64,000 bases of DNA from JAJZNI01 sp035624785 (GCA_035624785.1 DASPQV010000025.1:62001-126000), one strand, 5' to 3'; shown: positions 44,013 to 53,333, counted from the first letter of the stretch. The notes: a model not told the origin generated them from the letters alone. Numbers and translations are program-made.

Positions 44013-44990
44013 GTGACCGACGAGGTCTTCCTCACCGGCGCCACCGGGTTCGTGGGCGGCCACGTCCTCGACGCGCTGCTCGACGCCGGGTACCCGGTGA
44101 GAGCTCTGGTCCGCGGCAGCCCCGCCCGGCTGGCGCCCCGGCCCGGGCTCACCGCGGTCAGCGGCGACCTGCGCGATGGCGGGGCGCTGGTGCCCGCGAT
44201 CCTCGGCTGCCGGTACGTGGTCCATGTGGCGGCGGCGTATTCGTTCACGCCGCGAGACCGCAGCCAGATGGAGGCGGTCAACGTGCTGGGAACGCGGAGC
44301 CTGCTGGAAGCGTCCCGGCTGGCCGGGGTCGAAAGGGCTGTGGTGACCTCCAGCTCCGCCGCGGTGGGGCCGCTCCGCGGGGGCCGCCTGGCCACCGAAT
44401 CCGACTGGGCGGATGCGCACCGAGGCGGCGGTTACCATTCGTCCAAAGTTCGGCAGGAGAGGGCGGCGCTCCGGGCCAACCTCCCGGTGGTGACGGTGCT
44501 CCCCACGGCGCCGATCGGGCCCCGGGATGCCCGGCCGACCCCCACCGGCCGGATCGTGCTCGACGTGATGCTCGGCCGCATGCCCGCCTACCTGGAGGGC
44601 AGCATGAACCTGGTGGCCGTCGAGGATGCCGCCCGGGCCCACGTCCTGGCCCTGGAGCGGGGCCGGCCCGGCGAGCGCTACCTGGCCGGCGGCAGCAACC
44701 TAAGCCTGGCCGAGGTGATGGGTCTGATCGCCCGGACCGCCGGGACCCGACCGCCCCAGTGGCGGATGCCGTACTGGGTGGCGCTGAGCGCCGCCTGGGT
44801 CGACGAGGCCCGCTGCCGGCTGTGGCCCGACGCCCAGCCAAGGGTGCCCCTGGAGGGGGTGAGGATGGGCCGGCTGCGGATGCTGGTCCGCATCGACAAG
44901 GCGCGCGAGGAGCTCGGCTACCGGCCCACCTCGGTGGAGGCGGCGGTGGGCCGGGCGGTCGCCTGGTACCGCGACCACGGATACGCCTGA
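44013..44990 (+). CDS. hpnA: hopanoid-associated NAD-dependent epimerase/dehydratase (HpnA-like)
   Basis: The protein is 325 residues from the GTG at 44013. It is an extended SDR with FLTGATGFVGGHVLDALLDAG at the N-terminus, VHVAAAYSF, TSSSAAVG and the catalytic YHSSK. GPRDARPTPTGRIVLDVMLGRMPAYLEG is typical of hopanoid-associated HpnA proteins. Family members act on sugar or hopanoid-linked substrates, but the HpnA reaction is not established. Its position after hpnH, and before an HpnG-like gene, supports the name. Confidence 0.82.
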   Translation: MTDEVFLTGATGFVGGHVLDALLDAGYPVRALVRGSPARLAPRPGLTAVSGDLRDGGALVPAILGCRYVVHVAAAYSFTPRDRSQMEAVNVLGTRSLLEASRLAGVERAVVTSSSAAVGPLRGGRLATESDWADAHRGGGYHSSKVRQERAALRANLPVVTVLPTAPIGPRDARPTPTGRIVLDVMLGRMPAYLEGSMNLVAVEDAARAHVLALERGRPGERYLAGGSNLSLAEVMGLIARTAGTRPPQWRMPYWVALSAAWVDEARCRLWPDAQPRVPLEGVRMGRLRMLVRIDKAREELGYRPTSVEAAVGRAVAWYRDHGYA

Positions 44991-45060
44991 CAGCCTCAGG
45001 GCGGCCGGGCCCCTGACCACGGCAGAGGCGGCAGATTCCGATGCGGGAGCGCCGGCCGCG

Positions 45061-45669
45061 GTGCTGCTTGCCCCGACCCGGCTGGAGTGGCTGGCGTTGC
45101 GCCGCTGCCTGGCCGCGAACGGGCCGGCTCCGGGGATCGAGGTCATCCGCTGCGGCGTCGGGATGCGCCGCTACCAGCCGCCTTCCGGCACCCGGTCGGC
45201 GTTGATCACCTGCGGGCTGGCCGGGGGCCTGCGCCCGGAGCTCATCCCGGGCACGGTGGTGGTCGCCAGTTCGGTGGCGATGGAGGACGGCGAGCCGGTC
45301 GGCTGCGACCCGGCGTGGGTGGGCACGCTGACTGCCGGTGTCCGTTCCCTCGGCATCGAGCCGGTGGTGGGTCCGATGGTGACGGTGCGGCGGCTGGCGG
45401 TGGGCCCGGAGCGGGTCGTTTGGGCGGCGCGGGGCTTCGCGGCCGCGGACATGGAGACGGCCCTGATCGCCCCCACCGGGGCTCCTCTCGGCAGCCTCCG
45501 GGTGATCCTCGACGCCCCCTCGCGCGAGGTGTCAGCGGGGTGGTCGAGCCCGCGACGCGCCGGCGTCGATCCCCGGCGCTGGTCGGAGATGGCGTGGCTG
45601 GCCAGGCGCGCCCCGGCGTACGCGCTGCTCGCCGGGCGCTGTCTGGCCGCCGGACTGGCGGTTCGGTGA
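45061..45669 (+). CDS. hpnG: HpnG-like nucleoside phosphorylase
   Basis: This short 202-residue protein of the nucleoside phosphorylase superfamily shows LITCGLAGGLRPELIPGTVVVAS and AADMETALIA, the ribosyl-binding Met-Glu motif of the fold. In known bacteria HpnG removes adenine from adenosylhopane to give ribosylhopane, the step after HpnH, and that role fits this position. Only one start codon (GTG at 45061) is available; GGGAG lies about 11 bases upstream. It is shorter than usual at the N-terminus, so a missed start upstream is possible. Confidence 0.8.
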   Translation: MLLAPTRLEWLALRRCLAANGPAPGIEVIRCGVGMRRYQPPSGTRSALITCGLAGGLRPELIPGTVVVASSVAMEDGEPVGCDPAWVGTLTAGVRSLGIEPVVGPMVTVRRLAVGPERVVWAARGFAAADMETALIAPTGAPLGSLRVILDAPSREVSAGWSSPRRAGVDPRRWSEMAWLARRAPAYALLAGRCLAAGLAVR

Positions 45670-45757
45670 CCCCGCCGCGACGAGGCTCGTGCTCGCCTGC
45701 TCGCGTGAAGGGAAACGGACGACGCGATGCCAGGAATCCCGGCGTTGGAGCCGGGCT

Positions 45758-46294
45758 TCAGGAGGGGTCCAGCTCCTGGTAGTCGTCGCCGACCAGGCCG
45801 CTGATCCGGGACACAACCCCCTCCAGGTGAACGTCGACGCCCAGGTAGAGGCGGAGGGCGTCCCGGAGGAGATCGGTCACCCCGGGCAGGCCGGCGTACT
45901 CGGAGAGGCTGCTGAGAACCTCGCGCTGGCGGTGGAGCGCCTTGCGGGTCAGCTGGATCCCCGCCGGGGTCGGCTGGATGCGCACCACCCGCCGGTCGGG
46001 CGCCGACCTGTCCGCCCGCACCAATCCCCGCGCCGCGAGATCCCGGACCAGCATCGAGACCCGGGCATCGGGGCACTGGAGCAGGTCGGCGAGATCACCC
46101 TGCACCACGCCCTGGTCGCCGGCGGCTCCGACCTCCAGGAGGAGGTGGTAGGAGAGTGCGCTGAGGTCATACTCGGCGAGCGAATGGGCCATGAGCACCT
46201 GGGCGTGCCGGAACCCGCGGCGGAGCAGCGCCGCCGTCCCGAGCTCCCCCAACGGCGGACCGGCGACGCCCTTGCCTGCCTGTATCGCATTCAC
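45758..46294 (-). CDS. MarR-family transcriptional regulator
   Basis: This 178-residue winged-helix protein has SLAEYDLSALSYHLLLEVGAAG, VQGDLADLLQCPDARVSMLVRDLAARGLVRADRSAPDRRVVRIQPTPAG, and a longer C-terminal helix pair (REVLSSLSEYAGLP). It converges on the hopanoid cluster end and is not part of it by strand. The effector and targets are unknown. It is distinct from the MarR at 34439-34921. Confidence 0.9.
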   Translation of the reverse strand: MNAIQAGKGVAGPPLGELGTAALLRRGFRHAQVLMAHSLAEYDLSALSYHLLLEVGAAGDQGVVQGDLADLLQCPDARVSMLVRDLAARGLVRADRSAPDRRVVRIQPTPAGIQLTRKALHRQREVLSSLSEYAGLPGVTDLLRDALRLYLGVDVHLEGVVSRISGLVGDDYQELDPS

Positions 46295-46381
46295 CGCGGC
46301 GTCAACTCTAACGCGGTCGCCTAAGCCGCACAGCGCCGCCTTCGACCCGCCGGCCTGAGCTCTGTACGGGAGCGCTGTCGG

Positions 46382-46840
46382 CTACGGGCGAGGCCCGGCC
46401 GGCCGGTTCCGAGCCTCGCCAGACAGCGGGGCCAGCTCCGGCTGGTCGCTGCAAAGCCAGGCGACGGCCTCCTCGACGCCGACGAAGACCTCGGCTTCGA
46501 GGTGCTCCCGGTACTTCGCGACCATCGGCAGGACCGTGGCCTGAGCCACCACGCTCTGGGGGATCACGATGGCCAAACGCTTCAGCCCGAAGGCGGCGGC
46601 CTGCGGGATACCGGTCTCGGTGTACAGCTCCTGGACGTCCGGCTGGACGACCCGGCGGAGCCGTGAGTCGCTGAGGCACCTGGTGGCCCGGTGCTCCTTC
46701 ACCGCGTTCGGGAACTCCATGATGGCGTCCCGACACTGCGCGGCGTCGAACCAGTGCCGGTATTCGATGACCAGGTACCCGGCATCGCCCTCCCAGCGGA
46801 TCACGACATTCGGGGTGTCGAAGCAGATGTGCGTGGCCAT
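46382..46840 (-). CDS. protein of unknown function, STAS/SpoIIAA-like pattern
   Basis: The protein is 152 residues from the ATG at 46840; a GTG at 46852 would add four residues. Alternating strands and helices (VVIRWEGDAGYLVIEYRHWF, RCLSDSRLRRVVQPDVQELY, LAIVIPQSVVAQATV, EVFVGVEEAVAWL) look like a SpoIIAA-like or STAS fold. I do not recognise a closer family. It is separated from ppc by about 170 bp and divergent from it. No membrane or signal segment. Confidence 0.7.
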   Translation of the reverse strand: MATHICFDTPNVVIRWEGDAGYLVIEYRHWFDAAQCRDAIMEFPNAVKEHRATRCLSDSRLRRVVQPDVQELYTETGIPQAAAFGLKRLAIVIPQSVVAQATVLPMVAKYREHLEAEVFVGVEEAVAWLCSDQPELAPLSGEARNRPAGPRP

Positions 46841-47007
46841 TCCGTGCACCACCGTGTTTCCAGCCGTTCCCCCGAAGCTCTTGAAAAGACCATAGGGTCG
46901 CCTCGACCGGACCCCGTGGCGAAGCGGTGACGGGCAGACGACGGGCGGGTCGCGGACGGCCGCGACCGCGCGCCCCCGGCCCGGTGCCGACCCGGCATGC
47001 TTGCCGG

Positions 47008-49926
47008 GTGCCCGAGCACCACGTCCACACCCACGCCGACGACGACGCCGACCGCCGGCTCCGCCGGCAGGTGCGCCTGCTGGGCACGCTTCTCGGCGAG
47101 ACGCTGGTCAGCCAGGCAGGCCAGTCCCTCCTCGACCTCGAGGAGGAGGTGCGGGCCAAGACCCGCCAGCTGAGGAGGCGGCACGACGAGGAGGTCCGGC
47201 GGGCTCTGGACCGCCAGCTGGGCGGAATCGACGTCGCCACCGCCACCCGGCTGATCCGGGCCTTCTCCCTCTACTTCCAGCTGGTCAACCAGGCGGAGCT
47301 GGAGCACCGGGTCCTGGTCATCCGGGGGATCCACGACGCCAGGCCCGGTGACCCGGCGTCCCCGGGCACCTTCCACGCCCTCTTCAGCCGCGCCGCGCAC
47401 GTCGAGGGTGGAAGGGAACGGCTCCGCGCCGCGCTCGACGAGCTCGACGTCGTGCCGGTGGTGACCGCCCACCCGACCGAGGCCGTGCGCCGCTCGGTGC
47501 TGGACCACGTGACCGGGGTTGCCCGGGCCCTGGACCTGGTGGACGGCGCCGCCGCCGGCTCCCCCGCGCGGGCCGCGATGGTCGCCGCGATGCGCGAGCA
47601 CATCGAGCTGCTCTGGGAGACCGAGGAGCTGCGCACCATCCGTCCCCGCGTCCTCGACGAGGCACGCGACGTCCGCTTCCACCTCGACCTGCTCATGGAG
47701 GTGGTGCCCGACGTCCACGAGGAGCTGGACCGGCGCTGGAGGGAGGTGTTCGGAGAGCCGCCCCCGGTGTCGCGGCCCTTCCTCCGCATCGGCTCCTGGG
47801 TGGGCGGGGACCAGGACGGCAATCCCCACGCCGGCCCCGAGACCCTCCGGGAGGCCCTCCGCGCCCAGCAGGAGCTGGTGCTGAGCCGCTACCGCGCTTC
47901 GGTCCACGACGTCTCGGTGCGATACAGCCAGTCCACCCGCTGGACCGGCAGCGATCCGGAGCTGGAGCGATCGATCGCGGCCGACGAGGTGCGGATGCCC
48001 GAGGCCGCCGCGGAGCTGAGGGAGCGCAATCCCGACGAGCAGTACCGGCGCAAGCTGCTGCTGATCCACCACCGCCTCGAGGCCAGCCTGGCGCGGCTTC
48101 AGGCTGGCGCGGCCGGCACCCATGGGTCGGGGCCGGTCCTGCCGGCTCTGTCTCCCGGAGCTCACGCTGGGGTCGCCTACGCCTCGGCGGCAGAGCTGCT
48201 CAGCGACCTGGAGGTGGTGGCCGCGGCGCTGCGCCGCCAGCACGGCGACAGCCTGCCCGGCGGCGCGCTGGCGAGGCTTCAGCGTCAGGTGTCGGCGTTC
48301 GACTTCTTCGGCTACTCGGTCGACGTCAGGCTCCACTGCGTTCGGGTGCGCCAGGTTGCGTCCGCGGTGCTGCGCCAGTGTGGCCAGGTCGAGCGCGGCC
48401 TGGACGAGCTGGAGGAGGACGCCGCGCTGTCCCTGCTGGCCCGCGCCATGCGCCAGCGCGGCCCTCAGCTGGGCTCGCTCCTGCTCAGCCCCGAGGACCG
48501 CGACCTCCTCGAGACCCTGGTGGAGATGGGAAGGGCCCAGCGGTCGATCTCACCGCACGCCATCGAGAGCATGGTGCTCTCGATGACCCACTCCCCGGTG
48601 GATGTCGCCGCCGCGATGTGGCTCGCATCGCTGGCCGGGCTGGTCGCCTGGTCCTTCGGCCACGTCCGGGGGAGCCGGCTCGACCTGGTTCCGCTGATCG
48701 AGACGGTGCCCGGGCTGCGCGACGCGCCCCTGGTGCTGCGCCGGCTTCTCGCCCTTCCCGAGTACGCCGAGCAGGTGCGGGCCCGCGGCAATCTCCAGGA
48801 GGTGATGCTCGGCTACAGCGACAGCAGCAAGGAAGGTGGCTATCTGGCGGCTCAATGGTCGCTGTACGTCGCCCACCGCGAGCTGGCACTGGTCTGCGAT
48901 GACGCGGGCATCCGGCTCCGTCTCTTCCACGGCCGCGGTGGCACCGTGTCCCGCGGAGGCGGGCCGACCCACGAGGCGCTGCTCGCCCAGCCGCCCGGCG
49001 CGGTCAGGGGCAAGGTCCGCATCACCGAACAGGGAGAGGTGCTCCATTACCGTTACTCGCGCGCCGAGGTCGCCCAGCACCACCTGGAGCTGGTGGCGGC
49101 GGCGGTGTGGGAAGCGACCGCCCTGCAGACCCCGCTCCCTCCTGAGCGGGAGAGAGTGTGGGAGGCGGCGATGGCGCGGATCGCCGCCGACAGCTACCAG
49201 CGGTACCGGGACTTCATCTACACCGACGACTTCGAGCGCTTCTTCCGCGAGGTGACCCCGATCGGCGAGCTGAGCCAGCTCAACATCGGCTCCCGACCGG
49301 TGAGCCGGGGGGGATCGGATCGCATCGCCGACCTGCGCGCCATCCCCTGGGTCTTCGCCTGGAACCAGACCCGACTGATGCTGCCCACCTGGTACGGGGT
49401 GGGCGGATCAGTGCTGGCATTCACGGACGACCGCGGCGTCGCCGCCGGCGATGAACGGGACGGCCCGCCCGGCGCCCCCGAGGCGGCGCTGCCCTCGGGC
49501 GGTCCCGAGCGCTGGGCCCTGCTCCACGAGATGTACCGGGAGTGGCCCTTCTTCCGCGCCCTGATCGCCAACCTGGAGATGACCCTGGCCAAGACCGACC
49601 TGGAAGTTGGCAGCCGGTACGCCGCCCTGGTGACTGACGAGCGGCTGCGGCGCCGGATGTGGGAGGAGGTCAGCGCCGAGCACGGCCGGACACTGCGAGC
49701 GATGGCGGGGATCACCGGTCGGGACGCGCTGCTCGCCGACCAGCCGCTGCTGCGCGAGACCCTCCGGCTTCGCGACCCCTACATCGATCCGCTGTCGGTG
49801 CTCCAGGCCCAGATGCTCCGGCGCTACCGGTCCCTGGCCGACGGCGACCCGGAGCGGACGGCGCTCCTGGAGGCGATCCTGCGCAGCGTCAACGGGATCG
49901 CGGCGGGACTCCAGAACACCGGCTGA
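47008..49926 (+). CDS. ppc: phosphoenolpyruvate carboxylase
   Basis: The protein is 972 residues from the GTG at 47008. It makes oxaloacetate from PEP and bicarbonate, replenishing the TCA cycle. Family motifs are VVTAHPTEAVRRS (catalytic His), GSWVGGDQDGNPHA, GYSDSSKEGGYLAAQW, FHGRGGTVSRGGGPTHEALLAQP, NIGSRPVSR and the C-terminal NGIAAGLQNTG, which is in the active site. The long reading further upstream to 46927 lacks conservation. Length is close to other bacterial PEPC (about 880-970). Confidence 0.96.
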   Translation: MPEHHVHTHADDDADRRLRRQVRLLGTLLGETLVSQAGQSLLDLEEEVRAKTRQLRRRHDEEVRRALDRQLGGIDVATATRLIRAFSLYFQLVNQAELEHRVLVIRGIHDARPGDPASPGTFHALFSRAAHVEGGRERLRAALDELDVVPVVTAHPTEAVRRSVLDHVTGVARALDLVDGAAAGSPARAAMVAAMREHIELLWETEELRTIRPRVLDEARDVRFHLDLLMEVVPDVHEELDRRWREVFGEPPPVSRPFLRIGSWVGGDQDGNPHAGPETLREALRAQQELVLSRYRASVHDVSVRYSQSTRWTGSDPELERSIAADEVRMPEAAAELRERNPDEQYRRKLLLIHHRLEASLARLQAGAAGTHGSGPVLPALSPGAHAGVAYASAAELLSDLEVVAAALRRQHGDSLPGGALARLQRQVSAFDFFGYSVDVRLHCVRVRQVASAVLRQCGQVERGLDELEEDAALSLLARAMRQRGPQLGSLLLSPEDRDLLETLVEMGRAQRSISPHAIESMVLSMTHSPVDVAAAMWLASLAGLVAWSFGHVRGSRLDLVPLIETVPGLRDAPLVLRRLLALPEYAEQVRARGNLQEVMLGYSDSSKEGGYLAAQWSLYVAHRELALVCDDAGIRLRLFHGRGGTVSRGGGPTHEALLAQPPGAVRGKVRITEQGEVLHYRYSRAEVAQHHLELVAAAVWEATALQTPLPPERERVWEAAMARIAADSYQRYRDFIYTDDFERFFREVTPIGELSQLNIGSRPVSRGGSDRIADLRAIPWVFAWNQTRLMLPTWYGVGGSVLAFTDDRGVAAGDERDGPPGAPEAALPSGGPERWALLHEMYREWPFFRALIANLEMTLAKTDLEVGSRYAALVTDERLRRRMWEEVSAEHGRTLRAMAGITGRDALLADQPLLRETLRLRDPYIDPLSVLQAQMLRRYRSLADGDPERTALLEAILRSVNGIAAGLQNTG

Positions 49927-50000
49927 GCGGCCGGGTGCGCGCCGCGCCCTGGCGAAGGGCCGGGGCCAGCTACCGTCGCGCGCCGGTCAGCCGGCCGGGC

Positions 50001-50657
50001 TCAGCGGCCCACCTCGAGCGCCCGCCAGAGGTACCAGCTGGCCACGGTCCGGGTCGGCGCCCAGCGCAGACCGCGGGCCGCCACCTCAGCTGGGCTGGGC
50101 ATCTCCGGAGTGGAGAAGGCGATCTGGAAGCCGCGCCGCAGACCGTAGTCGCCCACCGGGAGGACATCAGGCCGGCCGAGCCGGAAGATCAGGAACATCT
50201 CGGCGGTCCACCGGCCGATGCCGCGCCGCTCGACCAGCCTCTCGATGACCTCGGCGTCGTCCATGGCGGCGAGAGCCGCGAGGCCGGGAAGCTCGCCGTC
50301 CATCTCCGCCTGGGCCAACTCGCGGATGGCGCGGCGCTTGCTGGTGGACAGACCCACCCCATCCAGCGCCGCCTCGGGAGCAGCGAGCAGCTGCGCGGCG
50401 GTGGGGCAGGTGCCATCGCCCGAGAGTGCGGCGCAGAACCGCTGGAAGATGGTGGCCGCGGCACGGGGTGAGAGCTGCTGGTAGACGATCGCGGTGGCCA
50501 GGTTGGCGAAGGCGGTCGGCGCGGTGTCCAGGCTGAGCCGGAACGGCCCCACGGCGTGGATCAGGGCAGCCAGCTCGGGATCCGCGACGCGCAGCCGGCG
50601 GACCGCGGCCCTGGGGTCGATCCCCGCGCCGAGGCTGGGGCGGGGAAGCGTGGACAT
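50001..50657 (-). CDS. alkA: DNA-3-methyladenine glycosylase II (AlkA-like)
   Basis: This 218-residue HhH-GPD base-excision glycosylase shows YQQLSPRAAATIFQRFC, the helix-hairpin-helix in LVERRGIGRWTAEMFLIFRLGRPDVLPVGDYGLRRGFQ, and the catalytic Asp in VGDYGLR. It removes alkylated purines from DNA. It lacks the N-terminal AlkA domain and so is the short form. It is divergent from the dienelactone hydrolase gene, with 109 bp between starts. Confidence 0.9.
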   Translation of the reverse strand: MSTLPRPSLGAGIDPRAAVRRLRVADPELAALIHAVGPFRLSLDTAPTAFANLATAIVYQQLSPRAAATIFQRFCAALSGDGTCPTAAQLLAAPEAALDGVGLSTSKRRAIRELAQAEMDGELPGLAALAAMDDAEVIERLVERRGIGRWTAEMFLIFRLGRPDVLPVGDYGLRRGFQIAFSTPEMPSPAEVAARGLRWAPTRTVASWYLWRALEVGR

Positions 50658-50766
50658 GGTCGCCTATGGTGATCGAGCCGGGGTCACCGGCGCAGCGGCC
50701 CAGGCGGGAACGGCCGGGATTGCCGCGGCCATGGCGCCGCGTGCGCTTCGGCTACGATCTGACCCG

Positions 50767-51480
50767 ATGGAGCGGCGGGAGGAGACGATCAGCGGCCACG
50801 ACGGGCACAAGTTCGGCGGCTGGCTGGTCGTCCCCGACCGCGGCTCTGGGCCCGGGATGGTGGTGTGCCAGGAGATCTTCGGCATCACCGACTACATCAA
50901 GGGCGTGTGTGAGCGACTCGCCGGTCTGGGCTACGTGGCCCTGGCCCCGGAGCTGTACTCCAGGATCGAGCCCAGCCTGGTGCTCGACGAGCGCGAGACC
51001 GACAACCTTCCCCGAGCCCTCCAGGCCGGCCAGCAGCTGGACTTTGCCCAGGCCGTCGACGACACCGTGGCGGCCCTCGAGCACCTGCGCGGGGTGCCGG
51101 AGGTGGAGCGCGGTCGGGTCGGAGTGATCGGCTTCTGCCTCGGGGGCGGCCTGGCCTTCCTGGCAGCGGCCGCGGACGATCCCTCCATCGCCGTCTGCTA
51201 CTACGGGTCGGCGATTCCCAACGCGCTCGACCGCGTCCCTCAGGTGACCTGCCCGGCGATCTTCCACTTCGGTGCCGAGGACAACTACATCTCGGCGGAG
51301 CAGCGTCAGGCGGTGGAGAGGGCTTTCGCGGGGCGCGACGCGGAATTCCACCTCCATCCCGGCGCCGGTCACGCCTTCGACAACCACAACTCGCCGATCT
51401 TCAGCCGGCCCGAGGCCGCGGCCCCAGCCTGGGCTCAGACCGTCGACTTCCTGGCGCGACGGTTCCCGCCCGCCGGCTGA
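50767..51480 (+). CDS. dienelactone hydrolase family protein
   Basis: The protein is 237 residues from the ATG at 50767. The alpha/beta-hydrolase triad is Cys124 in GFCLGGG, Asp in FGAEDNYI and His in GAGHAFDNH, with an invariant VVCQEIFGI loop. These are the dienelactone hydrolase (DLH) marks. It cleaves dienelactone in aromatic degradation or related esters; the real substrate is unknown. A TACGAT -10-like sequence (50753-50758) lies 8 bases before the ATG, so the mRNA may be leaderless. A longer reading from 50494 is rejected. Confidence 0.92.
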   Translation: MERREETISGHDGHKFGGWLVVPDRGSGPGMVVCQEIFGITDYIKGVCERLAGLGYVALAPELYSRIEPSLVLDERETDNLPRALQAGQQLDFAQAVDDTVAALEHLRGVPEVERGRVGVIGFCLGGGLAFLAAAADDPSIAVCYYGSAIPNALDRVPQVTCPAIFHFGAEDNYISAEQRQAVERAFAGRDAEFHLHPGAGHAFDNHNSPIFSRPEAAAPAWAQTVDFLARRFPPAG

Positions 51481-51645
51481 GCCGCCCGGGATCTGATCGG
51501 GAGCCCAGGGGCGAACCGACCCGCTGAGGGCATCGGGGGCGGTAGCAGACAAGAGGCCCGAGTGTCCCGGATCAGGGCGTCGGGGGCGCGCCGGGCGGCT
51601 TCGCTATACTGCCGCCGCTCCAGCCCGTGTCCGAGGAGAGGAGGG

Positions 51646-52293
51646 ATGGTGGGCCGATTCGGCGCTGCCCTGCTGATGGTCGGCGGGCGCCTTCGGACCG
51701 TCGCGGCGAGTGCCGAGACAGCCGGTCGCGGGCGAGTCCCGCCCCAGCCGCGCAGTCCTGGAGCAACCGGGAGCCGCGCCCGCTCTCTCGGCCGGCAGGG
51801 AGCGCAGGGTACGGTTGAGTTCGCCCTGGTCTTCGGCCTGTTCCTGGTCATGCTCTTCGCGATCGTCGACGCGTGGATCTGGACTATCGAGAGCAATGCC
51901 GCGGACGCCGCCGTGGAGCAGGGGATCGGAGTGGCGCTGGCGGCACCCCCCGGCTCGCCGACCTCGACCCAGGGCGACGTCGCCGGCGTGTACCAGTCGA
52001 CCCTGCCCCTGCTCCGGCAGCCGATGTTCGGAACCAGTGTCGACCCGTGGAAACCGCCCCTCGGGTGGCCTGCGGGCACCTGCCCCGACTCCGACTACGT
52101 GGCCGATCACCAGGGCGTCGGCCACGTCGACGTCTGCGCGGCCGAGGATGGAGCCGGCCACGTGACCGTGGCCGTGAGCGGCTACGCCTACTCCTTCATC
52201 CCTCCTGGGATCAGCGCCTTCACCTTTCGTTCCTGGGGACTTCCGATCGAAGAGTCCGCCTCGGTCAATGCCGGGGTGTACGCCGGGCCATGA
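51646..52293 (+). CDS. TadE-like pilus-assembly protein (first)
   Basis: The protein is 215 residues from the ATG at 51646, which follows GAGGAGAGGAGGG. After about 50 basic residues comes GAQGTVEFALVFGLFLVMLFAIVDAW, the processed-prepilin-like start of TadE: a G before the cleavage region, E at +5 and one hydrophobic helix. The rest is extracytoplasmic, with Cys at CPDSDY and DVCAAE. It overlaps the second TadE gene by four bases. It probably is a minor pseudopilin. No tadA/B/C or prepilin peptidase is near, so the secretion machine must be elsewhere. Confidence 0.82.
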   Translation: MVGRFGAALLMVGGRLRTVAASAETAGRGRVPPQPRSPGATGSRARSLGRQGAQGTVEFALVFGLFLVMLFAIVDAWIWTIESNAADAAVEQGIGVALAAPPGSPTSTQGDVAGVYQSTLPLLRQPMFGTSVDPWKPPLGWPAGTCPDSDYVADHQGVGHVDVCAAEDGAGHVTVAVSGYAYSFIPPGISAFTFRSWGLPIEESASVNAGVYAGP

Positions 52294-52796
52294 GATCGAC
52301 GCGGCGCAGACGGGGCCGCCAGGGTGCCCAGGCCTCCCTGGAGATGGCCCTGGTGCTCCCCATCATGCTGACCATCACCATCGGCTTCATCGGCGTGATG
52401 CTGGAGCTGAGAGCGCAGACCGAGTTCCAGACCGCCGTCGACCTGGCGGCCCAGGCGTCGATAGTCCCACCCCTGGGGCAGACCCAGGCGAGCCTGGACG
52501 ACGAGCGGTACGCCTTCTCGCACACCCTTCACACCGCCGGAAGCGAGGGCGCCTTCGTCACGGTCACCCAAGCCCTCGCCTGTGCCGGCCCGTACCTGGA
52601 GGGTGACCAGCCGGTCAGCGCGCAGGGAATCCCGGTTCCGGTGACCTGCAGCGCGGGGGCCGAGATCGACTTCTCCCATTCCCCCATCGGGATGCTCTGG
52701 TTCTGGAAGGTGAGCATCTCGGCCCGGGCTGAGGTGCAGCCCTCGATCTACCGCGGCTGCCTGGACCTCACCAGCGGTACCGCCTGCGCGCCCTGA
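52290..52796 (+). CDS. TadE-like pilus-assembly protein (second)
   Basis: The protein is 168 residues from the ATG at 52290 in an ATGA overlap with the first gene. RRRGRQGAQASLEMALVLPIMLTITIGFIGVML is the TadE signature with the conserved Glu. A soluble C-terminus follows with Cys at ACAG, TCSAG and GCLDL. It is a paralogue of the first, and the pair probably assembles together. Confidence 0.85.
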   Translation: MRSTRRRRGRQGAQASLEMALVLPIMLTITIGFIGVMLELRAQTEFQTAVDLAAQASIVPPLGQTQASLDDERYAFSHTLHTAGSEGAFVTVTQALACAGPYLEGDQPVSAQGIPVPVTCSAGAEIDFSHSPIGMLWFWKVSISARAEVQPSIYRGCLDLTSGTACAP

Positions 52797-52810
52797 GTGC
52801 ATCCTCCCGC

Positions 52811-53293
52811 ATGAAGGCCTGCTCCATCGACCGCCGAAGCCACCGCCCAGGGCAGCGGGGACAGGTGCTGGTGATGTTCGCCCTCTCCATGGCCCTGCTC
52901 ATCTTTGGACTGATCGCGGTGGCCCTCGACCTGTCCCAGCTCTACGAGGCCCGGGTGCGGCTCTACGACGCCGCCGAGCAGGCCGCGCTCACCGGCGCCA
53001 GCGACGTCCTGGTCTGCCCAGCGCAGGACATCGTGTGCGGCAACGGCACCGCGCAGGCGGGAGGGCCGCCACCCCTCGCCCCCGGCGCCGGCAGCCTCTG
53101 CGAGGCCACGGGCGACGGGCTCACCGGAGCCGCCGGCACCACCTCATGCAGCGTCGCGGGAGACGCGGTGGTGGCCGACGTCGCCGCCCAGGTGAGCGTG
53201 ATCATCCCGATCCCCGGGATGGGCGGGAGCTTCACGGTCAGGGCGAGCTACCAGGCCGCGCCGGTCATGGGCGACCTGCGCCCGGTCGCCTGA
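52811..53293 (+). CDS. TadG-like pilus-assembly protein (putative Flp pilus-assembly, DUF2134-like)
   Basis: The protein is 160 residues. RGQVLVMFALSMALLIFGLIAVALDLSQLY followed by RVRLYDAAEQAALTGAS is the N-terminal helix of TadG/DUF2134-type proteins, which normally carry a longer C-terminal von Willebrand-like domain; that is absent here. The rest is Cys-containing (LVCPAQDIVCG, SLCEA, SCSVAGD) and Gly/Ala-rich. It is the third gene of the TadE-TadE-TadG run. Confidence 0.8.
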   Translation: MKACSIDRRSHRPGQRGQVLVMFALSMALLIFGLIAVALDLSQLYEARVRLYDAAEQAALTGASDVLVCPAQDIVCGNGTAQAGGPPPLAPGAGSLCEATGDGLTGAAGTTSCSVAGDAVVADVAAQVSVIIPIPGMGGSFTVRASYQAAPVMGDLRPVA

Positions 53294-53316
53294 CCGAGCC
53301 GTCAACGGCGACGGCA

Positions 53317-53333
53317 GAGCCGGATGCCGGCTC
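53317..53333. terminator. candidate bidirectional hairpin between TadG and the convergent decarboxylase
   Basis: GAGCCGG (53317-53323) and CCGGCTC (53327-53333) form a 7-bp perfect stem with a 3-base loop ATG, midway between two convergent stops. No U-tract. Confidence 0.45.

Noticed and set aside
46801..48336. A 511-codon minus-strand frame opposite ppc
   Set aside because: Shadow of the PEP carboxylase gene; no known domain.
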